Positions 18,485 to 27,602 of a stretch of 49,582 bases of DNA are shown piece by piece. Source of the stretch: an uncultured Pelagibacteraceae bacterium (lineage in GTDB: Bacteria; Pseudomonadota; Alphaproteobacteria; Pelagibacterales; Pelagibacteraceae); contig CACNFB010000007.1 in assembly GCA_902619665.1 (NCBI GenBank), positions 1 through 49,582 of the forward strand, in the 5' to 3' direction. Position numbers and translations under genes: made by a program. Every line of letters begins with the position of its first letter. Position 1 is the stretch's first letter. The notes under the pieces are model-generated. The model was not told the DNA's origin. It did no database searches and worked only from the letters and a program-made list of their open reading frames with translations.

Positions 18485-19075
18485 ATGAAGCGAAAAGCAG
18501 AGATAAGTCGAAAAACTAAAGAAACTAAAATCGATGTTGCTATAAATATCGATGGTAAAGGCAAGTTTAAAATAGACACTGGTATTGGTTTTTTAGACCA
18601 TATGTTAGAACAATTATCAAAACACTCCTCAATTGATTTAAAAGTCAAAGCTAAAGGCGATACACATATTGATCTTCATCACACGACTGAAGACACAGGC
18701 ATTGCAATTGGTGAATGTTTAAAAAAAGCGTCAAAAAAATTCATAGGGATAAAAAGATACGCACATGCAATGATTCCAATGGATGAAACTTTAACAAGAG
18801 TTGCTTTAGATGTTTCGAATAGACCTTATTTAATTTGGAAAGTTGATTTGAAAGTAGAAAAGCTTGGTGAAATGGACACTGAATTATTTAAAGAGTGGTT
18901 CCAGGCATTTTCACAAGCAGCAGGTATCACTCTACACATAGAAAATTTATATGGCGATAATAGTCATCACAAAGTTGAGTCTTGTTTTAAAGGATTAGCA
19001 AGATCTTTAAGAAGCGCACTTGAAATTGATCCACGAAATAAGAACGTAATACCATCGACTAAAGGTTCTTTATAA
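18485..19075 (+). CDS. hisB: Imidazoleglycerol-phosphate dehydratase (monofunctional)
   Basis: The protein has 196 residues. Metal-binding motifs are [29 protein letters not shown] and a later [15 protein letters not shown]. It catalyses dehydration of imidazoleglycerol phosphate to imidazoleacetol phosphate in histidine synthesis. The length shows it lacks the histidinol-phosphatase domain of the enterobacterial HisB. It leads a plus-strand cluster hisB-H-A-F-E, the common alphaproteobacterial order beside hslVU. hisG, hisD, hisC and hisI are not in the window. Confidence 0.98.
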   Translation: MKRKAEISRKTKETKIDVAINIDGKGKFKIDTGIGFLDHMLEQLSKHSSIDLKVKAKGDTHIDLHHTTEDTGIAIGECLKKASKKFIGIKRYAHAMIPMDETLTRVALDVSNRPYLIWKVDLKVEKLGEMDTELFKEWFQAFSQAAGITLHIENLYGDNSHHKVESCFKGLARSLRSALEIDPRNKNVIPSTKGSL

Positions 19076-19081
19076 GAATTA

Positions 19082-19708
19082 ATGAACGTAACAATTGTTG
19101 ATTACAAATCAGGGAACATAAGTTCTGTCATAAACTCATTTAAAGAAGTAGCACAAAATAAAGTTAAAATTGGAGTTACTTCTGATCTTAATAAAATTAA
19201 ATCGAGCGACAAGGTCGTCTTACCAGGCCAAGGTTCCTTCAAGAGTTGCATCGATGCCTTAAATAAAATTAATGGCCTTATTGAAACTTTAAATGATTTT
19301 GCGATAAACAATAAAAAACCTCTACTTGGAATTTGTGTTGGTTTACAAATGTTCGCAGATGTTGGATACGAGGAAACAGAAACAAAAGGATTAGGGTGGA
19401 TACCTGGAAAAGTTACAAAGATAGATAATCAAAACGGAAAATATAAATTACCCCACATAGGTTGGAATGAAATTAATATTATGAAGGATAGTAAAATTTT
19501 AAAGGATGTAAAAGATAAGTCTCATATGTACTTTGTACATAGTTATGAATTTGTTCCTGAGGATAAAAAAGTGATTTCAGCAACAACAGATTATTCATCA
19601 AATATTGTTTGTTCAGTCGAAAAAGAAAATATATTTGGTACACAATTTCATCCAGAAAAGAGTGACAAGTTCGGGCTCAAAATAATTGATAATTTTATAA
19701 GTTTATAA
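19082..19708 (+). CDS. hisH: Imidazole glycerol phosphate synthase glutaminase subunit
   Basis: A 208-residue class I glutamine amidotransferase. The nucleophile Cys85 lies in LLGICVGLQMF, the oxyanion-strand PGQGSF is at about 48-53, and the His-Glu dyad is in QFHPEKS near residue 193. It makes ammonia from glutamine and channels it to HisF. It starts 6 bases after hisB and ends directly against hisA. Confidence 0.97.
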   Translation: MNVTIVDYKSGNISSVINSFKEVAQNKVKIGVTSDLNKIKSSDKVVLPGQGSFKSCIDALNKINGLIETLNDFAINNKKPLLGICVGLQMFADVGYEETETKGLGWIPGKVTKIDNQNGKYKLPHIGWNEINIMKDSKILKDVKDKSHMYFVHSYEFVPEDKKVISATTDYSSNIVCSVEKENIFGTQFHPEKSDKFGLKIIDNFISL

Positions 19709-20425
19709 ATGAAAATATTTCCTGCAATAGATATTAAAGACAAAAAGTGTGTAAGATTAATCAAGGGAGATTTTGATAATAAAACTGAGTACAGTATGTC
19801 TCCAATTGAACAAGCTGAAAAATTCAAAAGTCATGGATTTGAAAATTTACACATTGTTGATCTAGATGGGGCTTTAACTGGTGAAACTGTAAATTTAGAC
19901 ATAATTCAAAACATAGTTGGTAAATTTGATTTAAACGTTGAGGTAGGTGGTGGTATTAGAAATCTTGGCAGTGTTCAAAAATATGTAGATGCTGGTGTTG
20001 ATAAAGTAATTCTAGGAAGTGCTGCCATTAAAGATAAAAACTTTTTAAAAGAAGCATGTGAAAAATTTCTGAATAAAATTGCTTTAGGCTTAGATTCTAA
20101 AAATGGGTATTTATCAATATCTGGATGGAAAGAAAGTTCTAATCAATTAACATTAGATTATTTAAATGAAGTTAATGACTATGGTGTTAGTAGATTAATT
20201 TATACTGATATTGATAGGGATGGTATGAAGCAAAGTCCGAATTTCGAAGAAACATCAAAAGTTGCTGCCAAATCAAATTGCCCAGTAATTATATCTGGTG
20301 GAGTTTCATCAATAGATGATATTAAAAAAGCAAAGAATTTAAAAAATATTGAAGGTATTATAGTTGGTAAAGCTATTTATGATGGCGATATTAAACTGGA
20401 AGAGTTAGTTAAAGAAGATGCTTAA
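19709..20425 (+). CDS. hisA: ProFAR isomerase (phosphoribosylformimino-AICAR phosphate isomerase)
   Basis: A 238-residue (beta-alpha)8 barrel that catalyses the Amadori rearrangement of ProFAR to PRFAR. Catalytic Asp8 is in [17 protein letters not shown], and the second Asp, near residue 128, is in [18 protein letters not shown] and [11 protein letters not shown] form the phosphate-binding loops. Its start abuts the hisH stop and its end overlaps hisF by 8 bases. Confidence 0.97.
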   Translation: MKIFPAIDIKDKKCVRLIKGDFDNKTEYSMSPIEQAEKFKSHGFENLHIVDLDGALTGETVNLDIIQNIVGKFDLNVEVGGGIRNLGSVQKYVDAGVDKVILGSAAIKDKNFLKEACEKFLNKIALGLDSKNGYLSISGWKESSNQLTLDYLNEVNDYGVSRLIYTDIDRDGMKQSPNFEETSKVAAKSNCPVIISGGVSSIDDIKKAKNLKNIEGIIVGKAIYDGDIKLEELVKEDA

Positions 20426-21173
20426 AAATCGAATTATACCTTGTTTAGATGTAAAAAATGGGCGTGTTGTAAAAGGTATTAACTTTGTTGACTTAAAGGA
20501 TGCAGGTGATCCAGTTGAACAAGCAAAAATTTATAGTGATGGTGGAGCTGATGAGATTTGTTTCTTGGATATCACAGCCTCAAATGAAAATAGAGACACA
20601 ATTTATGAAGTAGTAGAAAAAACTTCTAAAAAATGTTTTGTTCCTTTAACTGTTGGAGGAGGAATAAGAAGTGCAGAAGATATTAATAAGCTACTCAACT
20701 GCGGTGCTGATAAAGTGTCAATTAATACAGCAGCTGTTCAAAATTCTAAAGTAGTTATCGAAAGTTCAAAAAAATTTGGCTCCCAATGCATTGTTGTTGC
20801 AATAGATGCCAAAAAAAATGGAAAAAATTGGGAAATATTTACCCATGGAGGAAGAAATAGCACTGGCATAGATGCAATAGTATATGCAAAAAAAATGGAA
20901 GAGTGTGGTGCTGGAGAATTATTAGTAACCTCTATGGATAGAGATGGAACCCAAGTTGGTTATGACATTGAATTAATGTCAAAAATATCATCTAAAGTAA
21001 ATATACCAGTGATTGCATCTGGAGGAGTTGGTAATCTTGATCATTTAGTTGAAGGAATTAAATTAGGAAAAGCAAGTGCTGTCCTTGCAGCTTCAATATT
21101 TCACTATGGAAAACACTCTATAAAAGAAGCAAAGGAATATTTGGATTCAAAAGGAATTCCTGTTAGAATTTAG
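20418..21173 (+). CDS. hisF: Imidazole glycerol phosphate synthase cyclase subunit
   Basis: A 251-residue (beta-alpha)8 barrel. Catalytic Asp11 lies in [15 protein letters not shown] and the second Asp near residue 130 in [20 protein letters not shown] and VIASGGVGN bind the phosphates, and [10 protein letters not shown] is the family motif. With HisH it converts PRFAR to imidazoleglycerol phosphate and AICAR; AICAR is consumed by purH at 27599-29155. It overlaps hisA by 8 bases. Confidence 0.98.
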   Translation: MLKNRIIPCLDVKNGRVVKGINFVDLKDAGDPVEQAKIYSDGGADEICFLDITASNENRDTIYEVVEKTSKKCFVPLTVGGGIRSAEDINKLLNCGADKVSINTAAVQNSKVVIESSKKFGSQCIVVAIDAKKNGKNWEIFTHGGRNSTGIDAIVYAKKMEECGAGELLVTSMDRDGTQVGYDIELMSKISSKVNIPVIASGGVGNLDHLVEGIKLGKASAVLAASIFHYGKHSIKEAKEYLDSKGIPVRI

Positions 21174-21174
21174 A

Positions 21175-21447
21175 ATGCTAAATGTCTTAGAAGACTTAAT
21201 TAATCTTGCAAGACAGCGAAAACAAAATCCTGTCGATGGTTCTTACACTAATAAATTATTGAATGATAAAAATTTGAATAAAGAAAAGATTATTGAGGAG
21301 ATCAATGAGCTGATCGAGTCTGTTGATAAAGACAGTAATAAAATTCACGAAGCTGCAGATGTTTTTTATCATTTAATTATGTACTTGGAGTCTAATAATA
21401 TTAAAATAGAAGACGTGATGTCTGAATTAGAGAATAGAAGAAAATAA
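21175..21447 (+). CDS. hisE: Phosphoribosyl-ATP pyrophosphatase
   Basis: A 90-residue all-helical MazG-like pyrophosphohydrolase that converts PR-ATP to PR-AMP. The metal-binding acidic helices appear as KIIEEINELIESV and IHEAADVFYHLIMYLE (the EAADxxYH motif). It starts two bases after the hisF stop and closes the his cluster. The length is near the usual size for HisE, with no fused HisI domain. Confidence 0.95.
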   Translation: MLNVLEDLINLARQRKQNPVDGSYTNKLLNDKNLNKEKIIEEINELIESVDKDSNKIHEAADVFYHLIMYLESNNIKIEDVMSELENRRK

Positions 21448-21452
21448 AAATT

Positions 21453-21797
21453 ATGGGGCAAATAAAATTAGTTTTTTATTTGGTTTTGGTTTTCATAATT
21501 TACAAAGGCTATGTTGCTTTTACAGAATTTGAAATCGGAGTTGGGGATAGAGTTGCTGAAATCGAGGAAAAAAGCGATTTTGAGAGAGAAGATCAAGTTA
21601 TTGCACTTATGATGTATTTAGGAGACCCACCAGAGTTGAAAGAACATTTATATGTAGTAAATAGCTCTAAGTGTTTAGAACTAAAACAAATAGCAGAGGA
21701 AAGTTCTTTTGCATATTATGAATGTGCTTATGTAAATGCAGTAGTGAGAGGACAGAAAATAGTAAGCATTATCAATGAAATTAATATTATAAAATGA
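21453..21797 (+). CDS. Small membrane-anchored protein of unknown function
   Basis: I do not recognise this 114-residue protein. It has one N-terminal hydrophobic helix (about residues 4-22, LVFYLVLVFIIYKGYVAF) that could be a signal anchor. An acidic segment with EIEEKSDFEREDQ follows, then a compact domain with two cysteines (in SSKCLEL and YYECAYV), which could form a disulfide if periplasmic. It lies 5 bases after hisE and overlaps the HIT gene by 4, so it is cotranscribed with the his cluster. Coding character is normal and a clear ATG is present. Confidence 0.72.
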   Translation: MGQIKLVFYLVLVFIIYKGYVAFTEFEIGVGDRVAEIEEKSDFEREDQVIALMMYLGDPPELKEHLYVVNSSKCLELKQIAEESSFAYYECAYVNAVVRGQKIVSIINEINIIK

Positions 21798-22159
21798 CAT
21801 ACGATGATAACAATATATTTGCAAAGATTTTAAGAGGAGAGATACCTTGTGAAAAAATCTATGAAGATGACTATGTTTTATCTTTTTACGACATTAATCC
21901 TCAAAAAAAAATTCACGCATTAATTATTCCTAAAGGCAAATACATCGATTTAGATGATTTTGCATCAAAGGCTTCCGAACAAGAGATTTCAGGATTGATA
22001 AAAGGAATTAATATTGTTGCAAAAAAATTACAAATTTCATCTGATACGGGAAAAGGTTATAGAGTTTTATCAAATATTAACGAAAACGGTGGACAAGAAG
22101 TTCCTCACCTACATTTTCATCTTTTTGGCGGTGAAAAAGTTGGTAAAATGGTTGAATGA
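21794..22159 (+). CDS. HIT family nucleotide-binding hydrolase
   Basis: A 121-residue histidine-triad protein. The N-terminal half has NIFAKILRGEIPCEKIYEDD and the KKIHALIIPK strand, and the catalytic triad is PHLHFHLFGG with His105, His107 and His109. HINT-type members hydrolyse nucleoside phosphoramidates or adenylates. The gene commonly follows hisE in alphaproteobacteria, which agrees with the position here. It overlaps its neighbours by 4 bases on each side. Confidence 0.95.
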   Translation: MTYDDNNIFAKILRGEIPCEKIYEDDYVLSFYDINPQKKIHALIIPKGKYIDLDDFASKASEQEISGLIKGINIVAKKLQISSDTGKGYRVLSNINENGGQEVPHLHFHLFGGEKVGKMVE

Positions 22160-22665
22160 TGATTCCTGTTCAAAGAAATTTCCTAGAATTAAAAGACTTA
22201 AAAAATCTTAAAACTAATTCAATAAATAAAAACAGATACTTAGTAAAAAAAATCAAACCTGATTTTCAACTAAACAAATTTTTTTATAAACAAGTTGGAA
22301 AAAAACATAGATGGATAGATAGACTTAGTTGGTCAGATGAAAAATGGGTTGATTATATCTCTAATCAAAATTTGGAAACTTATGTGATTAGTGAAAATAA
22401 TGATCTAGCAGGTTTCTTTGAGCTCTTATACAATCCAGAATTAAAAGAGACTGAGATTTCATACTTTGGGTTATTAGAGGAATATATAGGTAAAGGAATT
22501 GGAGGATATGCTTTAAGCATAGCAATAAAAAAATCTTTTGAAAAACAAATCAAAAGAGTCTGGCTTCATACTTGTACACTGGATCACCCTAATGCATTAA
22601 AAAATTATATTGCAAGAGGAATGACTGTATTTAAGAAAGAAAAAATTAATGTACTAGAAAGTTAA
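22156..22665 (+). CDS. GNAT family N-acetyltransferase
   Basis: A 169-residue GCN5-related acetyltransferase. The acetyl-CoA pyrophosphate loop is LLEEYIGKGIGGYALSIA (about 111-128), preceded by the beta4 strand ETEISYFG, and VWLHTCTLDHPNALKNYIARGM is the motif B region in which the last strand and helix bind substrate. It starts with ATGATG overlapping the HIT stop. The acceptor is unknown. It ends four bases into the convergent lolA-like gene. Confidence 0.85.
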   Translation: MMIPVQRNFLELKDLKNLKTNSINKNRYLVKKIKPDFQLNKFFYKQVGKKHRWIDRLSWSDEKWVDYISNQNLETYVISENNDLAGFFELLYNPELKETEISYFGLLEEYIGKGIGGYALSIAIKKSFEKQIKRVWLHTCTLDHPNALKNYIARGMTVFKKEKINVLES

Positions 22666-23213
22666 TTAAATTTTTTAATATCAAATAAATCTTCATCAAT
22701 AATTTTATTAATTTCAAGAATTTTAATTTCTGTAAATACAGAATTATTATACATATCTATTGTTTGCCAACCCTTTAAAAGATGTTTTTCCTTATCAAAA
22801 AAAACTTTTATTCCAATATCTTGATAGTTTAGATTTACAAATATTTCACCATTTTTATTCTTAATATTACTCTTATTTAGCTCGTTAATTAAATAATTCT
22901 TATCTAAAATTTTGTAAAAAGTAGTATTTTTTAATTTATAAAAGTTTGGGATATCAGAGTTTTTATTTTTGATAATAAGATTTTTACCATCAGAAATTAA
23001 TATTTTGTCTGAATTATCGTATTTACAGTTTATCTTTCTATTAAATAATAAAACACAGTTTCCAGTTTCCTTTTTTTTATTAATCTTTTGAGTAAATCTA
23101 AATTCATAATTATTAGACATTGTTAAAGTATTTATAATTTTTTTTTTAATTTCTGAATAAGTCTTAGTAGTCATGGAAGCAAGAATTAATAAAGTTGTTA
23201 AAAAATATTTCAT
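22662..23213 (-). CDS. lolA: LolA-like outer-membrane lipoprotein carrier
   Basis: A 183-residue protein with an N-terminal signal peptide (about 1-20, LTTLLILASMTTKTYS) and a beta-rich body: YEFRFTQKI, GNCVLLFNRKINCKYDNSDK, ILISDGKNLIIKNK, then GWQTIDMYNNSVFTEIKI. The pattern of a FxQ strand, a disk of paired strands and a kilISDGk segment fits LolA, the periplasmic carrier of lipoproteins from LolCDE to LolB. Sequence is divergent, and the ftsK-lolA adjacency (4-base overlap) typical of alphaproteobacteria supports the call. Confidence 0.8.
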   Translation of the reverse strand: MKYFLTTLLILASMTTKTYSEIKKKIINTLTMSNNYEFRFTQKINKKKETGNCVLLFNRKINCKYDNSDKILISDGKNLIIKNKNSDIPNFYKLKNTTFYKILDKNYLINELNKSNIKNKNGEIFVNLNYQDIGIKVFFDKEKHLLKGWQTIDMYNNSVFTEIKILEINKIIDEDLFDIKKFN

Positions 23214-25279
23214 TTAAGAACTTCTCTTTTGCCAACATGATTCGCTTTACTCACAATTCCCTTTTCCTCCATCATATCTATTATCCTAGCCGCTCTATTG
23301 TAACCAATCTGGAGTTTTCTTTGTAGTAATGATGTAGATGCCTTTCTTTCAGATTTTACAATTTGTAACGCTGTTTCATATAAATCATCTAATTGATCAT
23401 CCCCATTATCTCTTATATTTACCCCCTTTTCATCTGGTAAACTTAAAATTTCATTTACATATTCAGGCTCACCTTGAGACCTTAAAAAATCGTTAATTTT
23501 TTCTATTTCACTTTCAGATACAAATGGTGCATGAATTCTTGTTATTCTGTTTGCTGAGGACATATATAACATGTCACCCTTTCCTAAAAGCTGTTCGGCA
23601 CCTTGTTCACCTAGTATAGTTCTACTATCTATTTTTGATGAAACCTGAAATGATACTCTAGTTGGAAAATTTGCTTTGATAGTTCCTGTTATAACATCTA
23701 CACTTGGTCTTTGTGTTGCCATTATTATATGAATTCCGGCTGCTCTAGCCATTTGAGAGAGTTTTTGAATATAGTTTTCTATTTCTTTGCCTGCAACTAA
23801 CATTAAGTCTGACATCTCATCAACAATTACAACAATATATGGCATAGGTAGTTTATGTTTTTTATTGTATCCTCCAATATTTCTTACCCCAACTTTTGTC
23901 ATTAATTTGTATCTATTTTCCATTTCTTTAACCACCCAACCTAAAACAGTTGCAGCCTTTTTTGCTTCAGTGATAACAGGACACAAAAGATGCGGTATCC
24001 CTTCATATGTTGATAATTCAAGCATTTTAGGATCAATTAAAATAAACTTACATAGATCAGGTTTATGCCTATATAAAAGAGAAAGTATTATAGTATTTAT
24101 ACAAACTGACTTACCAGAACCAGTTGTACCAGCAATTAGCAAGTGAGGCATTGAGGATAAATCACCTATTATTGGTTGACCAGATATACTTTTGCCAAGC
24201 GCTATTGGCAAAATCAAATCTTTGCTATTGAACTTAGGGCTGCTTAGTATTTCCCTCAATGAAACGTTATCTCTTTCTAGATTTGGCAATTCGATACCTA
24301 CTGAACTAGAGCCAGGAATAACAGAAATTCTAGCAGACTCTGAACTTGTATTTCGTGCTATATCATCAGATAAATTTATAATTTTAGAAACTTTGATCCC
24401 AGCAGCAGGTTCAAACTCATTTAAGGTCACGACAGGTCCTGAACTAATTTTTCTAATTTTGCCCTCTACTCCAAAGTCTAAAAGTATTTTTTCTAGAAAC
24501 TGTTCATTTATATCGCTTCTCAAATTATTTTTCTTATTTTTTACTTTTGGCTGTTCTAGCAAATCAAGTTTTGGCAAATTAAAAACTCTTTTTTGACTAT
24601 CTTTTTTTTCATTATTTCTATCAAAAGAAAAAGTCTCTTGAATATTATCTTGTATCTCAGATATCTCATTTCTAACTTTTGGAGTTTCAACTGATTTAAT
24701 GATTTTATTAAATCTAAAAATTTTTTTTATAGATGAAAACCAAATTATTCTGAATTTAATACTCATAAGAAAGAATATAATGAATAATAATATTTGGAGA
24801 TAATACGATAGTTCAACATTAAGATTTGCAACTTCAAAAAATATACTATTGTATAAGTAGCTCCCTACAAATCCACCATTTCCATTAATTATTAGAAAAA
24901 AGGCCTCTTCGTAAAACTGAGCTAAAAACACAGTTCCAATAATTGAATAACAAATCATATAAAAAAAACTGTTAACAATCTGAATTAAATTTTTTTGATA
25001 GATTATTGTTGTTGATAAGAATATTAAAGTTACTGGTAAAAAATAACAGATTAAACCTATAGACTGTAATAAAAAATCAGCACCAATACTTCCATTTATA
25101 CCTAAAATATTATTAATTTCCTGATTATTTGGATAAATAAAATTTGGATCATTTGGACTATAACTAATTAATGCTAAGAATACGAGTATTGCAAAAAATA
25201 GTATTAAAATTCCAATAAATTCAATTAGTCTTTTTACTGCGTAATCTCTAACCTTTTCAACATTATTTTTAAAATTCAT
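23210..25279 (-). CDS. ftsK: DNA translocase FtsK (SpoIIIE family)
   Basis: The 689-residue protein has four predicted membrane helices in the first 175 residues, a short basic linker, then the motor domain with GTTGSGKSVCINT (Walker A, about residues 381-393), KFILIDPKMLELS and PYIVVIVDEMSDLM (Walker B). The C-terminal gamma winged-helix domain (last ~65 residues, ASTSLLQRKLQIGYNRAARI) reads KOPS sequences. FtsK pumps chromosome dimers through the division septum and activates XerCD at dif. The linker is much shorter than in E. coli, which agrees with genome streamlining. It is divergent from the ubiH-like gene. Confidence 0.97.
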   Translation of the reverse strand: MNFKNNVEKVRDYAVKRLIEFIGILILFFAILVFLALISYSPNDPNFIYPNNQEINNILGINGSIGADFLLQSIGLICYFLPVTLIFLSTTIIYQKNLIQIVNSFFYMICYSIIGTVFLAQFYEEAFFLIINGNGGFVGSYLYNSIFFEVANLNVELSYYLQILLFIIFFLMSIKFRIIWFSSIKKIFRFNKIIKSVETPKVRNEISEIQDNIQETFSFDRNNEKKDSQKRVFNLPKLDLLEQPKVKNKKNNLRSDINEQFLEKILLDFGVEGKIRKISSGPVVTLNEFEPAAGIKVSKIINLSDDIARNTSSESARISVIPGSSSVGIELPNLERDNVSLREILSSPKFNSKDLILPIALGKSISGQPIIGDLSSMPHLLIAGTTGSGKSVCINTIILSLLYRHKPDLCKFILIDPKMLELSTYEGIPHLLCPVITEAKKAATVLGWVVKEMENRYKLMTKVGVRNIGGYNKKHKLPMPYIVVIVDEMSDLMLVAGKEIENYIQKLSQMARAAGIHIIMATQRPSVDVITGTIKANFPTRVSFQVSSKIDSRTILGEQGAEQLLGKGDMLYMSSANRITRIHAPFVSESEIEKINDFLRSQGEPEYVNEILSLPDEKGVNIRDNGDDQLDDLYETALQIVKSERKASTSLLQRKLQIGYNRAARIIDMMEEKGIVSKANHVGKREVLK

Positions 25280-25338
25280 AAAGAATCAAATTTACCACTT
25301 TGTATCATTTAATATTTATTGTTAAAATTAAAAAAATT

Positions 25339-26433
25339 ATGACTGTTTGTTTAATAGGAAAAAGTTTAACAACTTTGGTATTATCAAAAATTTTTATTAA
25401 TAAAGGCGTAGACGTAGATATTTATTATTCTAATAATAAAAATTTAAATGATATATCTCGTACAACATCTAGAACAATCGGATTATCTAATTATAGTATT
25501 GATTTTTTAGAGAAAGAAAAAATTTTACAAAAAACAGATTGTTGGGATATCAAAGAAATTAATCTGTATAAGGATAAGAATCCTAATGTTTTTTTAAATT
25601 TTAAATCAAAAAAAAGTAGTTTTTTTATGACAAATTATAATCATTTTTATAAAACTCTAGAAACTAAAATTAAAAAAAATAAACTTGTTAAATTTAAAAA
25701 GAACACAACACAGAAACAATTTCTAGACTTAAAAAAAAAAAATTATGACATAATTATAATAACTGATACAAATAATTTTTTATTTAAAAAATTTTTTAGT
25801 AAACATTACAAAAAAAATTATAAAAGTACTGCTTTTACGACAATTATTAATCATCCAAAAAAAAAAAATAATATTGCAGAACAATATTTTACAAAATTTG
25901 GACCCTTGGCTTTTTTACCTATTTCTAATAAAAAGACCTCAATTGTCTTTTCTGTATTTGATAAAGATTTAACAAAAGATCAATCAAGAATAATAAATCT
26001 TATTAAATATTATAATAAAAATTATAAAATCAAAAATATTGATAAGTTTCAGGAATTTCCAATTTATCTGTCTTTATCACGTAACTATTATCATAAAAAT
26101 ATTTTATCATTTGGCGATGCATTGCACAGAGTCCATCCTCTAGCTGGACAAGGATTCAACATGACTTTGCGTGATGCTAAAATTTTAAGTGAATTAATAA
26201 AAAAAAACTTAAATCTTGGATTAAACCTAAGTTCTGTCCTAGAGAAATTTGAGAAAAAGAGAAAGAATACAAATTTTCTTTTTGGAATTGGAATTGATTT
26301 TTTGCATGAGTTTTTTAAACTTTTAAATAAATATAATTTTAAATCTGTTGATAGACTTTTTAAATTTACTAATAAAAATACTTTTATAAAAAAAAAATTA
26401 GAGAGCTTTGCAGATAAAGGATTTATTTTATAG
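25339..26433 (+). CDS. UbiH/COQ6-type FAD monooxygenase (ubiquinone biosynthesis)
   Basis: I chose ATG 25339 (364 residues), because the upstream in-frame TTG at 25300 adds 13 residues ahead of the first beta strand (MTVCLIGKSLTTLVLSKIF). The protein is recognisable by the second FAD motif FGDALHRVHPLAGQGFNMTLRDA, the GDAAHxxxPxxGQGxN block of UbiH/UbiF/COQ6 hydroxylases, and by the SRTIGLSN segment after the first strand. These enzymes hydroxylate the quinone ring. The first GxGxxG motif is degenerate (GKSLTT), and the body is very rich in Lys and Asn. The ring position cannot be assigned. Confidence 0.85.
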   Translation: MTVCLIGKSLTTLVLSKIFINKGVDVDIYYSNNKNLNDISRTTSRTIGLSNYSIDFLEKEKILQKTDCWDIKEINLYKDKNPNVFLNFKSKKSSFFMTNYNHFYKTLETKIKKNKLVKFKKNTTQKQFLDLKKKNYDIIIITDTNNFLFKKFFSKHYKKNYKSTAFTTIINHPKKKNNIAEQYFTKFGPLAFLPISNKKTSIVFSVFDKDLTKDQSRIINLIKYYNKNYKIKNIDKFQEFPIYLSLSRNYYHKNILSFGDALHRVHPLAGQGFNMTLRDAKILSELIKKNLNLGLNLSSVLEKFEKKRKNTNFLFGIGIDFLHEFFKLLNKYNFKSVDRLFKFTNKNTFIKKKLESFADKGFIL

Positions 26434-27078
26434 TTATTGTAATGTTTTGTTGCTAAAGCTATCTGAAGTATAAAGTTTTATTATTTGTTCAAGTTTCTGT
26501 TTTCTAAACTCTAAATCTCTAGCTTCCAATAACATTTGTTTTTCTTCTTTAGAAAATGGTGAAGCCATAGATAGTGTATTTATAGTTTGATCTAAACTTT
26601 GTTTTTCTAACTCTTTCCAATTTATTAAATAACCTTGTTTTTCAAATATTTTTTTGAGATTATTGAATATCATATTTAGATCAGAAAATTTTATATCTAC
26701 CTCTTTGCCATTAATGTCATCTTCAAAACCTTCAAAATTTATTTTAAATTCTCTAAAAATTTTTCCATTGTCTATTTCTTCAACAATATTAAATCTGGAA
26801 ACTCCATTTAAAACTATTACATATCTTCCATCTTCGGTTTCATTAAAACTAGATATTTTTCCCAAACATCCTACTTTAAACAGATCAGGTTTTTCCTTAA
26901 CACTTGTACCCCTGGGTTGAGCCATACCAATCATACGATTAGTTTTCATGCTCTCATCAATCATTTGGATGTATCTTGGTTCAAAAATATTTAAAGGCGC
27001 AGATGTATTTGGAAAATATATAAAATTTGAAAGTGGAAAGATGGGTAGAGTATTGGGTAGTTTAAAATTTTTGCTCAT
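26434..27078 (-). CDS. LON substrate-binding domain protein (LonB-N type)
   Basis: A 214-residue protein with only the N-terminal LON domain: LPIFPLSNFIYFPNTSAPLNIFEPRYIQMIDES near residues 10-43, MIGMAQPRG, and GCLGKISSFNETEDGRYVIVLNGVSRF. It lacks the AAA+ and protease parts of Lon. Such free-standing domains are widespread in alphaproteobacteria beside thioredoxin-like genes, and their function is not defined. It converges with the ubiH-like gene, stop against stop, and lies 97 bases upstream (divergently) of the tRNA-Gly gene. Confidence 0.92.
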   Translation of the reverse strand: MSKNFKLPNTLPIFPLSNFIYFPNTSAPLNIFEPRYIQMIDESMKTNRMIGMAQPRGTSVKEKPDLFKVGCLGKISSFNETEDGRYVIVLNGVSRFNIVEEIDNGKIFREFKINFEGFEDDINGKEVDIKFSDLNMIFNNLKKIFEKQGYLINWKELEKQSLDQTINTLSMASPFSKEEKQMLLEARDLEFRKQKLEQIIKLYTSDSFSNKTLQ

Positions 27079-27157
27079 TTAATTAAAAAGTAACAAATAA
27101 TTTTTAAAAGATCTATGTTCATATTGACCCTTGCTTAATTCGTAAAAAGCCTTTAAT

Positions 27158-27163
27158 TATAAT
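27158..27163 (+). promoter_or_regulatory. Probable -10 element of the tRNA-Gly transcript
   Basis: TATAAT lies 12 bases before the first tRNA base, the right distance for a start just upstream of the tRNA. No good -35 is 16-18 bases upstream; TTGACC at 27124-27129 is too distant. Confidence 0.45.
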
Positions 27164-27175
27164 ATTTATTTATAA

Positions 27176-27250
27176 GCGGGCGTAGCTCAGTGGTAGAGCG
27201 TCTCGTTGCCAACGAGAAGGTCGTGGGTTCAAGTCCCATTGCCCGCTCCA
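27176..27250 (+). tRNA. tRNA-Gly (anticodon GCC)
   Basis: The 75-base sequence folds as a full cloverleaf. The acceptor GCGGGCG pairs with TGCCCGC (one G-T pair at the base), the D arm is GCTC-AGTGGTA-GAGC, the anticodon arm is TCTCG-TTGCCAA-CGAGA with GCC in the loop (27209-27211), the variable loop is AGGTC, and the T arm is GTGGG-TTCAAGT-CCCAT. The discriminator is T and CCA is encoded. phhB begins 13 bases after it, so they are probably transcribed together and processed. Confidence 0.98.
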
Positions 27251-27263
27251 AAAAGTTATTATT

Positions 27264-27602
27264 ATGGAAGATTTATCAAAAAAAAAATGTGTACCTTGCG
27301 AAGGAGGAATTCCATCATTTAATTTAAGTGAAATTCATAAATATTTAAAGAAAGTTGATGGATGGGATGTCAAAAAAAACGAAAATGAAAATTTTTATTT
27401 GTTAAAAGAATTTAATTTTGAAAATTTTATAGATGCCCAAAATTTTGTTAACAAAGTTGGAACAATTGCTGAAAATGAAGGACATCATCCAGACATATGG
27501 TTTGGTTGGGGATATGCAAAAATTAAAATATTTACTCATGCAATAAATGGTCTGGCTGAAAGCGATTTTATTCTTGCCGCTAAAATTGATAAAATAAACT
27601 AA
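27264..27602 (+). CDS. phhB: Pterin-4a-carbinolamine dehydratase
   Basis: A 112-residue PCD/DCoH family protein. It has the N-terminal CVPCEGGIPSF, the VDGWDV motif, and the active-site EGHHPDIWFGWGYAKIKIFTHAINGL with the HHPD histidines. It dehydrates 4a-hydroxytetrahydrobiopterin (or a related pterin), supporting aromatic amino acid hydroxylation. No phenylalanine hydroxylase is in this window. It is tucked between tRNA-Gly and the convergent purH, whose stop it overlaps by 4 bases. Confidence 0.96.
   Translation: MEDLSKKKCVPCEGGIPSFNLSEIHKYLKKVDGWDVKKNENENFYLLKEFNFENFIDAQNFVNKVGTIAENEGHHPDIWFGWGYAKIKIFTHAINGLAESDFILAAKIDKIN

Noticed and set aside
24192-24596. Plus-strand open frame opposite ftsK
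   Set aside because: It lies wholly antisense to the FtsK motor region and has no recognisable domain; it is a shadow of the coding strand.
25300-25338. TTG start extending the ubiH-like protein by 13 residues
   Set aside because: The family begins at the first beta strand, which follows ATG 25339; the extension is AT-rich leader.
27124-27129. TTGACC as -35 element of the tRNA-Gly promoter
   Set aside because: It is 28 bases from the TATAAT at 27158, far beyond normal spacing.
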